A DNA stretch of 64,000 nucleotides from Oscillospiraceae bacterium (GCA_021771635.1 JAETOQ010000004.1:1-64000), one strand, 5' to 3'. Shown: positions 38,493 to 48,333, counted from the stretch's first letter. Numbers and translations: made by a program. Notes: generated from the letters alone by a model not told the origin.

Positions 38493-39425
38493 TCACAGGG
38501 AGACGGCGGTCCCGGTCCTGCCCGCGATGCCGTCTTTCGCCTTTTCCAGCAGGGTGATCAGCGCCGTGCGTCCGGACTTGGACTCGGCGAATTTCACCGC
38601 CGCCTGGACCTTAGGCAGCATGGAGCCGGGGGCGAACTGATCCTCTCCGATGTAGCGCTGGGCTTCTTCGGGAGTCAGATGGTCCAGCCACCGCTGATCG
38701 GGCTTGCCGAAGTTGACAGCTACCTTCTCCACAGCGGTGAGGATGACCAGGGAGTCGGCGTTCAGTTCCTCCGCCAGCAGCTCCGCGGCAAAGTCCTTGT
38801 CGATAACGGCGCCGGCGCCCCGGAGGTGGTGCCCCTCCTGAATGACGGGTATGCCGCCTCCGCCGCAGGCCACCACGACCTGTCCGGCCGCCAGCAGCGC
38901 CCGGATGGTCTCAATCTCAATGATGGACTTGGGCAGAGGGGAGGCCACACACCGCCGCCAGCCCCGGCCCGCGTCCTCCATGACGGCGTGGCCCTGGAGA
39001 CGGAGGGCCTCCGCCTCCTCCTGGGTCATAAAGCTGCCGATAGGCTTGGTGGGATGCTGGAAGGCGGGATCCTGGGGATCCACCTCCACCTGCGTCAGGA
39101 TGGTGGAGACGGATCTCTCCATCTCCCGGTCCAGCAGCTCTTCCCGGATGGAATTCTGCAGGTCATAGCCGATATAGCCCTCGCTCATGGCGGTGCAGAC
39201 GGACATGGGGGCTATGGGGTGAGAGGGGTCCTCCCGGGAGAGGGAGGTCATGGCGACATTGATCATGCCCACCTGGGGGCCGTTGCCGTGGACGATCACC
39301 ACCTCGTGGCCCTCCTGGATCAGGTCCACAATGGCTTTGGCCGTGTGCTTCACAGCGGCCATCTGCTCCGGCAGGTTTTTGCCCAGGGCATTGCCGCCCA
39401 GGGCGATGACGATACGTTTACCCAT
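38493..39425 (-). CDS. arcC: Carbamate kinase
   Basis: MGKRIVIALGGNALGKNLPEQM, VIVHGNGPQVGMINVAM, VVACGGGGIPVI. Confidence 0.96.
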   Translation of the reverse strand: MGKRIVIALGGNALGKNLPEQMAAVKHTAKAIVDLIQEGHEVVIVHGNGPQVGMINVAMTSLSREDPSHPIAPMSVCTAMSEGYIGYDLQNSIREELLDREMERSVSTILTQVEVDPQDPAFQHPTKPIGSFMTQEEAEALRLQGHAVMEDAGRGWRRCVASPLPKSIIEIETIRALLAAGQVVVACGGGGIPVIQEGHHLRGAGAVIDKDFAAELLAEELNADSLVILTAVEKVAVNFGKPDQRWLDHLTPEEAQRYIGEDQFAPGSMLPKVQAAVKFAESKSGRTALITLLEKAKDGIAGRTGTAVSL

Positions 39426-39528
39426 GATGATACCTCGTTCAATTTGATAGGGTACGATATAAAGCGGCGATGGTCCGGACAGGGGGTATTCCGTCCAGAT
39501 CATTGCGTGTTTCGGGACGGGTAAGCGA

Positions 39529-40719
39529 TTAGAAGTTCTTGCGCTTTCCGCCCTGGTCCAGCGCCATCAGCGCGGCCACGGGGTCCTTCACTTTGGACAT
39601 CATGATCATGGCGGCGATGATATAGGGCTTGTAGCTGGCCTCCTTGTACAGGGGCACCAGATACCGGTCGAAGACGGAGTTGTCCACCTCGCCCTCGGGG
39701 CAGCTCAAGCCGGTGATGTCGGCGGGCAGGCAGTGCAGATACAGGGCCTTGCCGTCCTTCGTCCGCTTCATCATCTCCTCGGAGCAGGTCCAGTCCTTGT
39801 GCTGGGCGTTCTGAGCCAGCAGCTGCTTTTCCAGGGCGTCGATACCGGCCTGGTCACCGGCCTGATAGAGCTTGGTGCGCTGCTCCATGGCGGCGAAGGG
39901 TGCCCAGGACTTGGGATAGACGATGTCAGCGTCCTGGAAGGCCTCTTCCATGGTGGCGACCTTGCGGTAAGAACCGCCGGTGGCGGCGGCGTTCTTCCGG
40001 GCGATCTCCTCCACCTCGGGCATCACGTCATAGCCCTCGGGATGGGCCAGGACCACATCCATGCCGAAACGGGTCATCAAGCCGATGACGCCCTGGGGCA
40101 CGGACAGGGGCTTGCCGTAGCTGGGGGAGTAGGCCCAGGTCATGGCGATCTTCTTGCCCTTGAGGTTCTCCACACCGCCGAACTGGTGGATGATGTGCAG
40201 CATATCGGCCATGCACTGGGTGGGATGGTCCACGTCGCACTGGAGATTCACCAGGGTGGGCTGCTGCTCCAGAATGCCGTCCCGGTAGCCCTCCTTCACG
40301 GCGTCCATGAAGGTCTTTTGATACTTGTGGCCCTCGCCGATGAACATGTCGTCCCGGATGCCGATGACATCGGCCATGAAGGAGACCATGTTGGCGGTCT
40401 CACGGACGGTCTCGCCGTGGGCGATCTGGCTCTTCTTCTCGTCCAGGTCCTGGACGGTGAGCCCTAACAGATTGCAGGCGGAGGCAAAGGAGAAGCGGGT
40501 GCGGGTGGAGTTGTCCCGGAAGATGGAGATGCCAAGGCCGGAGTCGAAGATGCGGGTGGACTTGTTGCGCTCCCGCAGGTCCCGCAGGGCGTCGGCCACG
40601 GTGAAGATGGCGTCCAGCTCCTCATCGGTCTTGTCCCAGGTCCAGTAGAAGTCGGACTTATACATATTGTTGATGTGCAGCTTTTCCAGGTGCTGCGCCA
40701 GTTCGATGGTCTTAGACAT
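39529..40719 (-). CDS. ygeW: Knotted carbamoyltransferase YgeW
   Basis: SGLGISIFRDNSTRTRFSFASACNLLGL, HPTQCMADMLHI, MTWAYSPSYGKPLSVPQG. Confidence 0.93.
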   Translation of the reverse strand: MSKTIELAQHLEKLHINNMYKSDFYWTWDKTDEELDAIFTVADALRDLRERNKSTRIFDSGLGISIFRDNSTRTRFSFASACNLLGLTVQDLDEKKSQIAHGETVRETANMVSFMADVIGIRDDMFIGEGHKYQKTFMDAVKEGYRDGILEQQPTLVNLQCDVDHPTQCMADMLHIIHQFGGVENLKGKKIAMTWAYSPSYGKPLSVPQGVIGLMTRFGMDVVLAHPEGYDVMPEVEEIARKNAAATGGSYRKVATMEEAFQDADIVYPKSWAPFAAMEQRTKLYQAGDQAGIDALEKQLLAQNAQHKDWTCSEEMMKRTKDGKALYLHCLPADITGLSCPEGEVDNSVFDRYLVPLYKEASYKPYIIAAMIMMSKVKDPVAALMALDQGGKRKNF

Positions 40720-40886
40720 AGTTCATTCTCCTTACGATTTACTTTGATCGTGAGCGATTGTCTCACAGAGTTTGCGGCGTGTACGGCGACAAAAATTCTT
40801 TTCGGCTTTCGCAGTGTGCGAGCGCAGCGAGTGCGCGGAGAAAGCCGTATCTCCCTCGCCAAAATGATTGCATTTTGGCGAAGAAA

Positions 40887-42299
40887 TTATTTGATCTCGT
40901 TGTCCGTCAGGCTCTGGCGGAATTCCGTCACGTCATCCGTCTTGTTCTCCGGCTTATACAGGGGAATGGCGGCGGCATACAGGGCGGCGCAGGTCACCAG
41001 ATCCTGCTTCCAGGTGATCTCGTTGGGGGCGTGGGCCTGAGACTCGGCGCCGGGGCCGAAGCCCACGCAGGGGATGCCGTACCGGCCCTGAATGGACACG
41101 CAGTTGGTGGAGAAGGTCCACTTGTCGGTCAGGGGGCGGCCGTCCCGCAGGTGCATGGCGTCGAACTTGGGCTCCGCGTCGGCGTGGCCGATACGTTTGT
41201 CGCCCCACAGAGCATGGTGGGCGTCGATGAGCGCCTGGACATGGGCGGCGCTCTCCTTGTTGATCCAGGTGGGGAAGAAGCACTCGGTCTCATAGACCTC
41301 GCCGGTCCAGGAGGGCCGGTCATACATGTACATGCTGACCTGCACGTCATCGCCGTACTTCTTCACGCTGGGCAGCTGCCGGATCTCCTCCAGGCAGGAG
41401 TCCCAGGTCTCACCAGCGGTCATGCGGCGGTCAATGGAGATGGAGCAGCTGTCCGCCACGGCGCAGCGGGAGGGGGAGGTATAGAAGATCTGAGAGGTGG
41501 TGCAGGTGCCCCGGCCCAGGAACTGGGCGTCCTCATAGTGCTGGGGATTGAATGCGGGGTTGAGCATCTTCACCAGGCCCTTGACGGTGTTGGAGGGGCC
41601 ATCGCCGTTTTCGTTCAGAGCACGGACATCCTGGAGAATGTCGGCCATCTTATAGATGGCGTTGTCACCGCGATGGGGGGCGGAGCCGTGGCAGCTGATG
41701 CCCTTCACATCCACCCGGATCTCCATGCGGCCCCGGTGGCCTCGGTAGATGCCGCCGTCGGTGGGCTCGGTGGAGATGACGAAGTCGATCTTGCTGCGGG
41801 CGTCCTCGGGACCGTTGAAGTACTTGTTGACGATGTACTGCCAGCACATGCCGTCACAGTCCTCCTCCTGGACGGAGCCCACCACCATGATCTTATAGCC
41901 GGCGGGGATCAGGCCCAGGTCCTTCATGATCTTGGCGCCGTACACGGCGGAGGCCATGCCGCCCTCCTGGTCGGAGCCGCCCCGGCCGAAGATGATGTCG
42001 TCCGTCTCATAACCCTGGTAGGGGTCGGCTTCCCAGTTGCTGGTGTTGCCGATGCCCACGGTGTCGATGTGGGAGTCGATGGCGATGATCTTCTCGCCCT
42101 CGCCCATCCAGCCGATGACGTTGCCCAGGCCGTCGATCTCCACCTTGTCAAAGCCCAGCTTTTCCATCTCGGCCTTGATGCACATCACGACATCCTTTTC
42201 CTCACAGCTCTCGCTGGGATGGGAGATCATATCCCGCAGGAACCGGGACATGTCGGCCTGATAGCCTCTTGCCGCAGCCTTGATCGCTTCAAAATCCAT
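40887..42299 (-). CDS. ygeY: YgeY family selenium metabolism-linked hydrolase (M20)
   Basis: [86 protein letters not shown]. Confidence 0.93.
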   Translation of the reverse strand: MDFEAIKAAARGYQADMSRFLRDMISHPSESCEEKDVVMCIKAEMEKLGFDKVEIDGLGNVIGWMGEGEKIIAIDSHIDTVGIGNTSNWEADPYQGYETDDIIFGRGGSDQEGGMASAVYGAKIMKDLGLIPAGYKIMVVGSVQEEDCDGMCWQYIVNKYFNGPEDARSKIDFVISTEPTDGGIYRGHRGRMEIRVDVKGISCHGSAPHRGDNAIYKMADILQDVRALNENGDGPSNTVKGLVKMLNPAFNPQHYEDAQFLGRGTCTTSQIFYTSPSRCAVADSCSISIDRRMTAGETWDSCLEEIRQLPSVKKYGDDVQVSMYMYDRPSWTGEVYETECFFPTWINKESAAHVQALIDAHHALWGDKRIGHADAEPKFDAMHLRDGRPLTDKWTFSTNCVSIQGRYGIPCVGFGPGAESQAHAPNEITWKQDLVTCAALYAAAIPLYKPENKTDDVTEFRQSLTDNEIK

Positions 42300-42519
42300 A
42301 TCGATACCCTCCATAAAAATATTGTAAGCAACCCATTTGTCTGTTGGTCCGCTCTGGTTCTACCCCTATCATAGCACAAGAAAACAACTTGTCAAACAAA
42401 ATTTTTGAAAACCAAAAAAATTTTTTGAAAAAGTGATTGATTTTTGCGGAATTTGTGATATGATAAGTATGGTAAAAAAGAATGTTTTCTTAAAACGGTG
42501 AAAAAGGGAGGAAAACACC

Positions 42520-43161
42520 ATAGAAAGTGGAAAATTAGAACTGCTGAAGCAGGTGGCATCAGGCATCGCCGCGCAGTTCGGCAGCGACTGCGAAGTGGTG
42601 GTACACGATTTGAGCCGCCACCCGGACCACACCATCGTGGCTATTGAAAACGGACATGTCTCCGGGCGGAAGGCGGGGGACGGCGCGTCCCATGTGGTCA
42701 TTGAGCAAATGCAGACCAATGACCGGTCGCCGAAGGACCACCTCTGCTATCTGACAAAGACGCCGGATGGCAAGATCTTAAAATCCTCCACCGTATACAT
42801 CCGCAACAGCAAGGGCAAGGTCTCAGGCATTCTCGCCATCAACTATGACATCTCCAAGCTGCTGATGGTGGAGGGCGCGGTGCGGGAACTGGTCTCCACC
42901 CAGGAGCCCCAGCAGGCGGAGCCGGAGAAGATCGTGAATATCAACGACATGCTGGATGACCTGATCCAGCAGTCGGTGGTGCTGGTGGGAAAGCCGGTGG
43001 CGCTGATGAACAAAGAGGATAAGGTGAAGGCCATCCAGTTCCTGAACCAGAACGGGGCGTTTCTGGTAACGAAATCCGGTGACAAGATCGCGAGGTATTT
43101 CGGCATCTCTAAATATACGCTGTACTCCTATATTGATGCCAAGCAGGAGGACAGAGCATAA
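42520..43161 (+). CDS. YheO-like PAS/HTH transcriptional regulator; apparent ATA start, or GTG at 42553
   Basis: (I)ESGKLELLKQVASGIAAQFGSDCEVVVHDLSRHPDHTIVAIENGHVSGRKAGDG; C-terminal NGAFLVTKSGDKIARYFGISKYTLYSYID; GGGAGG at 42506-42512. Confidence 0.85.
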   Translation: MESGKLELLKQVASGIAAQFGSDCEVVVHDLSRHPDHTIVAIENGHVSGRKAGDGASHVVIEQMQTNDRSPKDHLCYLTKTPDGKILKSSTVYIRNSKGKVSGILAINYDISKLLMVEGAVRELVSTQEPQQAEPEKIVNINDMLDDLIQQSVVLVGKPVALMNKEDKVKAIQFLNQNGAFLVTKSGDKIARYFGISKYTLYSYIDAKQEDRA

Positions 43162-43227
43162 GGACCCGCGCCCGCCCGCCGTTTCACGGACGGTGCTTGC
43201 AGCGGGCGGCAGATAAGCAGATAAAAA

Positions 43228-43450
43228 GATCCCGGCAGAGGTTTCTGCCGGGATCTCAGGCTGTCGATCCCCCCCCAAAAAACCAACGCGACGGGAAGGA
43301 AGGGAGTGCGCGGGAAACCCAGGAAGGGTGTCCTGCGCTATTTTAATCATAAGTTTTCAGAACTTTTTGAAGTTCTGAAAACTTGCCCAACTTACCGGAA
43401 AGTCTTTTCCGGTAAGTTGGGATCCCGGCAGAAACTTCTGCCGGGATCTG
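43228..43450. repeat. Array of four near-perfect hairpins, two sharing a stem
   Basis: gatcccggcagaggtttctgccgggatc; aagttttcagaactttttgaagttctgaaaactt; cccaacttaccggaaagtcttttccggtaagttggg; gatcccggcagaaacttctgccgggatc. Confidence 0.75.
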
Positions 43451-43452
43451 GC

Positions 43453-43902
43453 TTATACGATTTTCCGGAGGAGCTGTGGCTCCAAAGCGTCCTTCTGCTC
43501 GGCAAAATAGCGGATGATATCCTTGCGGGTGACGATGCCGATAAAGCTGCCGATGTCATCCACCACGGGGATAAAATTCTGATTCATAGCGCTGTTGAGC
43601 AGTTCTTCCATGCTGACGGTGATGCGGACGGGGGGATAGTTGTTTCCGCGGAGGATATCCCGGATGCGCAGCTGCTCCAGGTCCTTCATGGAGCGGGAGA
43701 ACTGTGCTTTCGGCTCGTCGGCGAGAAGGCGCCAGAGGAAGTCGCCCTCACTGACCGTACCGACATATTGCCCGCTCCGTGTGATGACGGGGATGGCTGT
43801 GTAGCCATGGTGGCGCATCTTCTCCAGCCCCTGGCGGAAGGTGCAGTCATCATACAGATAAGCAACGTGATTCTTCGGGAGCAGAAAATAAGCAATGTTC
43901 AC
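43453..43902 (-). CDS. CBS domain-pair protein
   Basis: KMRHHGYTAIPVITRSGQYVGTVSEGDFLW ... NSAMNQNFIPVVDDIGSFIGIVTRKDIIRY. Confidence 0.92.
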   Translation of the reverse strand: MNIAYFLLPKNHVAYLYDDCTFRQGLEKMRHHGYTAIPVITRSGQYVGTVSEGDFLWRLLADEPKAQFSRSMKDLEQLRIRDILRGNNYPPVRITVSMEELLNSAMNQNFIPVVDDIGSFIGIVTRKDIIRYFAEQKDALEPQLLRKIV

Positions 43903-44095
43903 GTTTCAGCCTCTTTTCTGTGAGGCGGGAGGGCCCGCCTGTATTTGCCCATCTGGCTTCTATTTACAATATACAGGATGAGCCTGGTAATTTGGTGAAC
44001 AATTTATGAAATCTGCCAGAAGCAGGGCTTTACATTTCCATGAAAAGCTGATATGCTGATTTTGTGATATATGCAACAAGAAAGGGGCGGGAACC

Positions 44096-44758
44096 ATGCT
44101 GACACAGCAGGAGCTGGAAAAGAGTCCGCTGTTTCGGGACATCACCTATGACGAGTACCAGGCGATGCTGGGCTGTTTTCAGGCTGTTCAGAAGACATTC
44201 AGGGCAGATGACCTGATCTATGATTTTTCCTCGAAGGGGAACGATGTGGTAGGCATCGTGGAGCGGGGCACGGCCTCCATCATCCGGATCGATGAGGAGG
44301 GGGTGGCCACCGTATTGGAAGAACTGAACACCGGAGGTGTGTTCGGCCGGACGCTGGCCTACGCCGGCTCCGTCCGGGACAGCCTGGAGGTGGTGTGCCG
44401 CACGCCGTGCGACGTGCTGTTCATCGACTATGCTCATATTGTGAAACGATGTGAACGGGCCTGCCTGCACCACAGCCTGCTGGTGCAGAATATGCTCCGC
44501 CTGATGGCGGATAAGGCCCAGGACCTCAGCCAGCGGATCGACGTGCTGTCCCGCCGCTCCATCCGGGAAAAGCTGCTGTGCTATTTCCGCCAGCTGGCGG
44601 AGAAGGAGGGAAGCGGCACCTTTACCCTGCCTTTTTCCCTCAGCACACTGGCGGATTATATCGCCACGGACCGCAGCGCCATGATGCGGGAACTGAAACG
44701 GCTGCGGGAGGAGGGCGTTCTCCGCTCGGACGGGAGGCGGTTTACGCTTTGCTCATGA
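44096..44758 (+). CDS. Crp/Fnr family transcriptional regulator
   Basis: cNMP-binding-like N-terminus; SRRSIREKLLCYFRQLAEKEGSGTFTLPFSLSTLADYIATDRSAMMRELKRLREEGVL. Confidence 0.93.
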   Translation: MLTQQELEKSPLFRDITYDEYQAMLGCFQAVQKTFRADDLIYDFSSKGNDVVGIVERGTASIIRIDEEGVATVLEELNTGGVFGRTLAYAGSVRDSLEVVCRTPCDVLFIDYAHIVKRCERACLHHSLLVQNMLRLMADKAQDLSQRIDVLSRRSIREKLLCYFRQLAEKEGSGTFTLPFSLSTLADYIATDRSAMMRELKRLREEGVLRSDGRRFTLCS

Positions 44759-44807
44759 AAGTGACAAAAATTTGTTGGAACTTTGGCAGAAACACAATGA
44801 AAACAGA

Positions 44808-44836
44808 TTGACGGGTCAAAGCGTATATGTTAAAAT
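44808..44836 (+). promoter_or_regulatory. Sigma-A type promoter upstream of the nfnAB-like operon
   Basis: TTGACG (44808-44813), 17 bp, TAAAAT (44831-44836); palindrome TTGACGGGTCAA overlaps the -35. Confidence 0.7.
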
Positions 44837-44906
44837 GTAAACAATGTGTCAATGGCAGGATACAGGTCTGTATTAAAATTTGATCATTCGGGAAAGAAGG
44901 AAGAGT

Positions 44907-45749
44907 ATGTATCGTATCGTGAGAAAAGAGGCCCTCCGTCCCACCGTGACCCTGTACGAGATCGAGGCGCCCCTGATCGCAAAGAAGGCCCAGCCGGGCC
45001 AGTTCATCATCCTCCGCGTGGATGAAAACGGCGAGCGCATTCCCATCACCATCAACAACTATGATCCCGAGAAGGGCACTGTCACCATCATCGTCCAGAC
45101 CGTGGGTTCCACCACGGAGAAGCTGAGCCACCTGAACGAGGGCGACTGTCTGCATGACTTCGTGGGCCCCCTGGGCAAGGCCACCGAGACCGAGGGCAAG
45201 AAGAAGGTCTGCGTGGTCGGCGGCGGCGTGGGCTGCGCCATCGCGTACCCCGTGCTGAAGAAGTTCCACGACTGCGGCGCGGAGGTCCATGCCGTGGTCG
45301 GTTTCAAGAACAAGGATCTGGTCATCCTGGAGGATGACTTCCGCAAGTCCTCCGATGTGCTGAAGATCTGTACCGACGACGGTTCCTACGGCCAGAAGGG
45401 CCTGGTCACCGACGCGTTGAAGGAGCTGATCGACGCGGGCAACCAGTACGACGAGGTATTCGCCATCGGCCCCATGGTCATGATGAAATTCGTCTCCAAG
45501 ACCACCGAGCCCTACGGCATCCCCACCACCGTCTCCATGAGCCCCATCATGATCGACGGCACCGGCATGTGCGGCGGCTGCCGCCTGTCCGTGGGCGGTG
45601 AGATGAAGTTCGCCTGCGTGGACGGCCCCGACTTTGACGGCCACAAGGTGGACTGGGACCTGGCGGTCAAGCGCAACCAGATGTACCGGGACTTCGAGAT
45701 GCACAAGCATGAGGAGACCTGCAATCTGTTCAAGAAGGAGGCTGAATAA
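44907..45749 (+). CDS. FAD/NAD-binding subunit (SudB/NfnA-like)
   Basis: GQFIILRVDENGERIPITINNYD, KKKVCVVGGGVGCAIAYPVLKKF, GTGMCGGCRLSVGGEMKFACVDGPDFDGHKVDWD. Confidence 0.93.
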   Translation: MYRIVRKEALRPTVTLYEIEAPLIAKKAQPGQFIILRVDENGERIPITINNYDPEKGTVTIIVQTVGSTTEKLSHLNEGDCLHDFVGPLGKATETEGKKKVCVVGGGVGCAIAYPVLKKFHDCGAEVHAVVGFKNKDLVILEDDFRKSSDVLKICTDDGSYGQKGLVTDALKELIDAGNQYDEVFAIGPMVMMKFVSKTTEPYGIPTTVSMSPIMIDGTGMCGGCRLSVGGEMKFACVDGPDFDGHKVDWDLAVKRNQMYRDFEMHKHEETCNLFKKEAE

Positions 45750-45751
45750 TC

Positions 45752-47134
45752 ATGGCGAATATGTCTTTGACCAAGAATCCCATGCCCTCTCAGGACCCCA
45801 ACGTCCGGAATAAGAATTTTGACGAGGTGGCACTGGGTTATACCGAGGAGCAGGCTCTGGACGAGGCCCAGCGCTGCCTGAACTGCAAAAACAAGCCCTG
45901 CATGACCGGCTGCCCTGTCATGGTACATATCCCCGAGTTTATTGCGGAGGTTGCCAAGGGCGATTTTGAGGCCGCCTATCAGATCATCTCCAACACCTCC
46001 GCCCTGCCCGCCGTCTGCGGCCGCGTCTGCCCCCAGGAGAGCCAGTGCGAAAAGTACTGCGTCCGGGGCAAGAAGGGCGATCCCGTCGGCATCGGCCGTC
46101 TGGAGCGTTTCGTGGCCGACTGGCACAACGCCCACTGCACCGAGGCTCCCGCCAAGCCCGCCAGCAACGGCCACCGTGTGGCTGTCGTGGGTTCCGGCCC
46201 CTCCGGCCTGACCTGCGCCGGCGACCTGGCCCGCAAGGGTTACGAGGTCACCGTCTTTGAGGCCCTGCACCTGGCCGGCGGCGTGCTGGTCTACGGCATC
46301 CCCGAGTTCCGTCTGCCCAAGTCCATCGTCCAGAAGGAAGTGGACGGCCTGAAGGCACTGGGCGTCACCATCGCCACCGATACCGTTGTCGGCCGCACCA
46401 TCACCGTGGACGAGCTGATGGAGGAGCAGGGCTTTGAGGCTGTGTTCATCGGCTCCGGCGCGGGCCTGCCCATGTTCATGAACATCCCCGGCGTCAACTA
46501 CAAGGGCGTTCTGTCCGCCAACGAGTTCCTGACCCGTATCAACCTGATGAAGGCCTACAAGCCCGACTCCGACACCCCCATCATCCACCCCAAGAAGGTG
46601 GCCGTGGTGGGCGGCGGCAACGTGGCTATGGACGCCGCCCGCTGCGCCAAGCGCCTGGGTGCCGAGGTCTACATCGTCTACCGCCGCGGCATGGAGGAGC
46701 TGCCCGCCCGTAAGGAAGAGGTGGAGCACGCCGAGGAAGAGGGCATCATCTTCAAGACGCTCTGCAACCCCGTGGAGATCCTGGCTGATGAGAACGACGA
46801 CTGCAAGGGTATCCGCTGCATCAAGATGGAGCTTGGTGAGCCCGACGCCTCCGGCCGCCGCCGTCCCATCGAGGTCCCCGGCAGTGAGTTCGAGCTGGAC
46901 GTGGACTGCGTCATCATGGCCCTGGGCACCAGCCCCAACCCCCTGATCAAGTCCACCACCAAGGGCCTGGAGATCAACAAGAAGGGCGGCATCGTGGTCA
47001 ACGAGGACGGCCTGACCTCCAAGGAGAACGTCTACGCCGGCGGCGACGCCGTCACCGGCGCGGCCACCGTCATTCTGGCCATGGGCGCCGGCAAGACCGC
47101 CGCCAAGGCCATCGACGAGCAGCTGAGCAAGTAA
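45752..47134 (+). CDS. gltA: NADPH-dependent glutamate synthase small-subunit family (GltA/NfnB-like)
   Basis: ALDEAQRCLNCKNKPCMTGCPVMVHIPEFI, VVGSGPSGLTCAGDLARKGYEVTVFEALHLAGGVLVYGIPEFRLPK. Confidence 0.95.
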   Translation: MANMSLTKNPMPSQDPNVRNKNFDEVALGYTEEQALDEAQRCLNCKNKPCMTGCPVMVHIPEFIAEVAKGDFEAAYQIISNTSALPAVCGRVCPQESQCEKYCVRGKKGDPVGIGRLERFVADWHNAHCTEAPAKPASNGHRVAVVGSGPSGLTCAGDLARKGYEVTVFEALHLAGGVLVYGIPEFRLPKSIVQKEVDGLKALGVTIATDTVVGRTITVDELMEEQGFEAVFIGSGAGLPMFMNIPGVNYKGVLSANEFLTRINLMKAYKPDSDTPIIHPKKVAVVGGGNVAMDAARCAKRLGAEVYIVYRRGMEELPARKEEVEHAEEEGIIFKTLCNPVEILADENDDCKGIRCIKMELGEPDASGRRRPIEVPGSEFELDVDCVIMALGTSPNPLIKSTTKGLEINKKGGIVVNEDGLTSKENVYAGGDAVTGAATVILAMGAGKTAAKAIDEQLSK

Positions 47135-47161
47135 GCCACATAAATTAAGATGTTAAGATGT

Positions 47162-47447
47162 AAGGGACGGCAGCATGTTTGCTGCCGTCCCTTGAGTTTG
47201 TCGAAAAACCATCGTTTAGGAAAGAGAGACTCTCCGCGATGCGGGGGAGCACGAGGGGGCAGCGTCCGCCTCGTGTTGGATCGAATGTCCGCAGCGGACT
47301 GCGGCGCAGTCCGTTGCCCGCGAAGCGGGAGATTTTCAAAATGTGCAACATTTTGAAAATCGGGACATTAGCAGGCTGTCGAAAAAGGCCGGGAGGCCTT
47401 TTTCGACAGCCTGAAGGGACGGCAGCATGTTTGCTGCCGTCCCTTGT
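47162..47447. repeat. Palindrome-rich intergenic element bounded by two copies of the same terminator-like hairpin
   Basis: gggacggcagcatgtttgctgccgtccctt at about 47163-47193 and again at about 47414-47444; interior gattttcaaaatgtgcaacattttgaaaatc and caggctgtcgaaaaaggccgggaggcctttttcgacagcctg. Confidence 0.75.
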
Positions 47448-47566
47448 TTGTCTGCAAGCAAAGACGGACGGAAACTGTCGACGGGTAAAGTTAATTTACT
47501 TGTCATATGCTGTCTCAGCTGGGTTTGCTTAAATGTTGATTGGAAAGCTTCAAAAGAAGGATCGTT

Positions 47567-48076
47567 TTATTCGTTCTTCCGTGTCAGGAACATTCCAATG
47601 ACTGTACCAATCAGGAGAATCGGTGCTGCTCTGACAAACAGCCATTCAAATGCGTGAAATGCCACTCCGAGAACGGCGGTTTCAGGATCACGATAATCCC
47701 ACCCCAAATAAGGACTTTCCAATGCCAATAGGATCGCAAAAATTGCTGTTATGACTGCGCACAATGAGATAAGAAACCAATGCAGAATCTGTTTTCTTGC
47801 GGTTTTTCTCTGCGCAAGCTGCAAGTTTATCACCTCCAGCTTTGTGGAAATTGCCTTTAAGTCATCTGCTTCCGACTCTATGACGTTTTCTCCAAGCAGT
47901 GTACTCACGGGTGTTTCAAGCACTTCCGATATGGAGATCAGCATATCAGAATCGGGAACGGACAATCCTTGCTCCCATTTAGAAATGGTCTGCCGCACGA
48001 CGTTCAGGCTGACGGCAAGCTCCTGCTGCGAAAGTCCTTTTGATTTTCTGATTGCTTTCATATTTTCGTTGAGCAT
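47567..48076 (-). CDS. XRE HTH regulator with C-terminal TM segments
   Basis: MKAIRKSKGLSQQELAVSLNVVRQTISKWEQGLSVPDSDMLISISEVL; two hydrophobic segments. Confidence 0.92.
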   Translation of the reverse strand: MLNENMKAIRKSKGLSQQELAVSLNVVRQTISKWEQGLSVPDSDMLISISEVLETPVSTLLGENVIESEADDLKAISTKLEVINLQLAQRKTARKQILHWFLISLCAVITAIFAILLALESPYLGWDYRDPETAVLGVAFHAFEWLFVRAAPILLIGTVIGMFLTRKNE

Positions 48077-48290
48077 GCGGGCTCACCTCCTTTCTTTCGC
48101 TTGTTACCGTTATTCTAGGAGGAACTGCCCGTTGCCGCAAGCAACGCATATGAACATTTTGGAAAACAGCGGTTTTTGCTCTGCCTTTCCCGCAATTTCT
48201 TGTTATTACGAACTTCTAATTCCCGCCCAAAAGGCGGGGGCAAGTCCGCCAAGCGGACTTGCTTAGCAACCACTGGTTGCGGGATAGAAA

Positions 48291-48328
48291 AAAACCCGCT
48301 GTACAGCGTTTTGTACAGCAGGGTTTCC
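48291..48328 (-). terminator. Intrinsic terminator
   Basis: aaacccgctgtacagcgttttgtacagcagggttt. Confidence 0.75.
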
Positions 48329-48333
48329 TATGT

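Noticed and set aside
40758-42374. 538-aa plus-strand ORF
   Set aside because: Antisense of ygeY; no recognisable domain.
43228-43450. CRISPR-like array
   Set aside because: Repeats are hairpins of differing sequence without regular spacers; no cas genes in the window.
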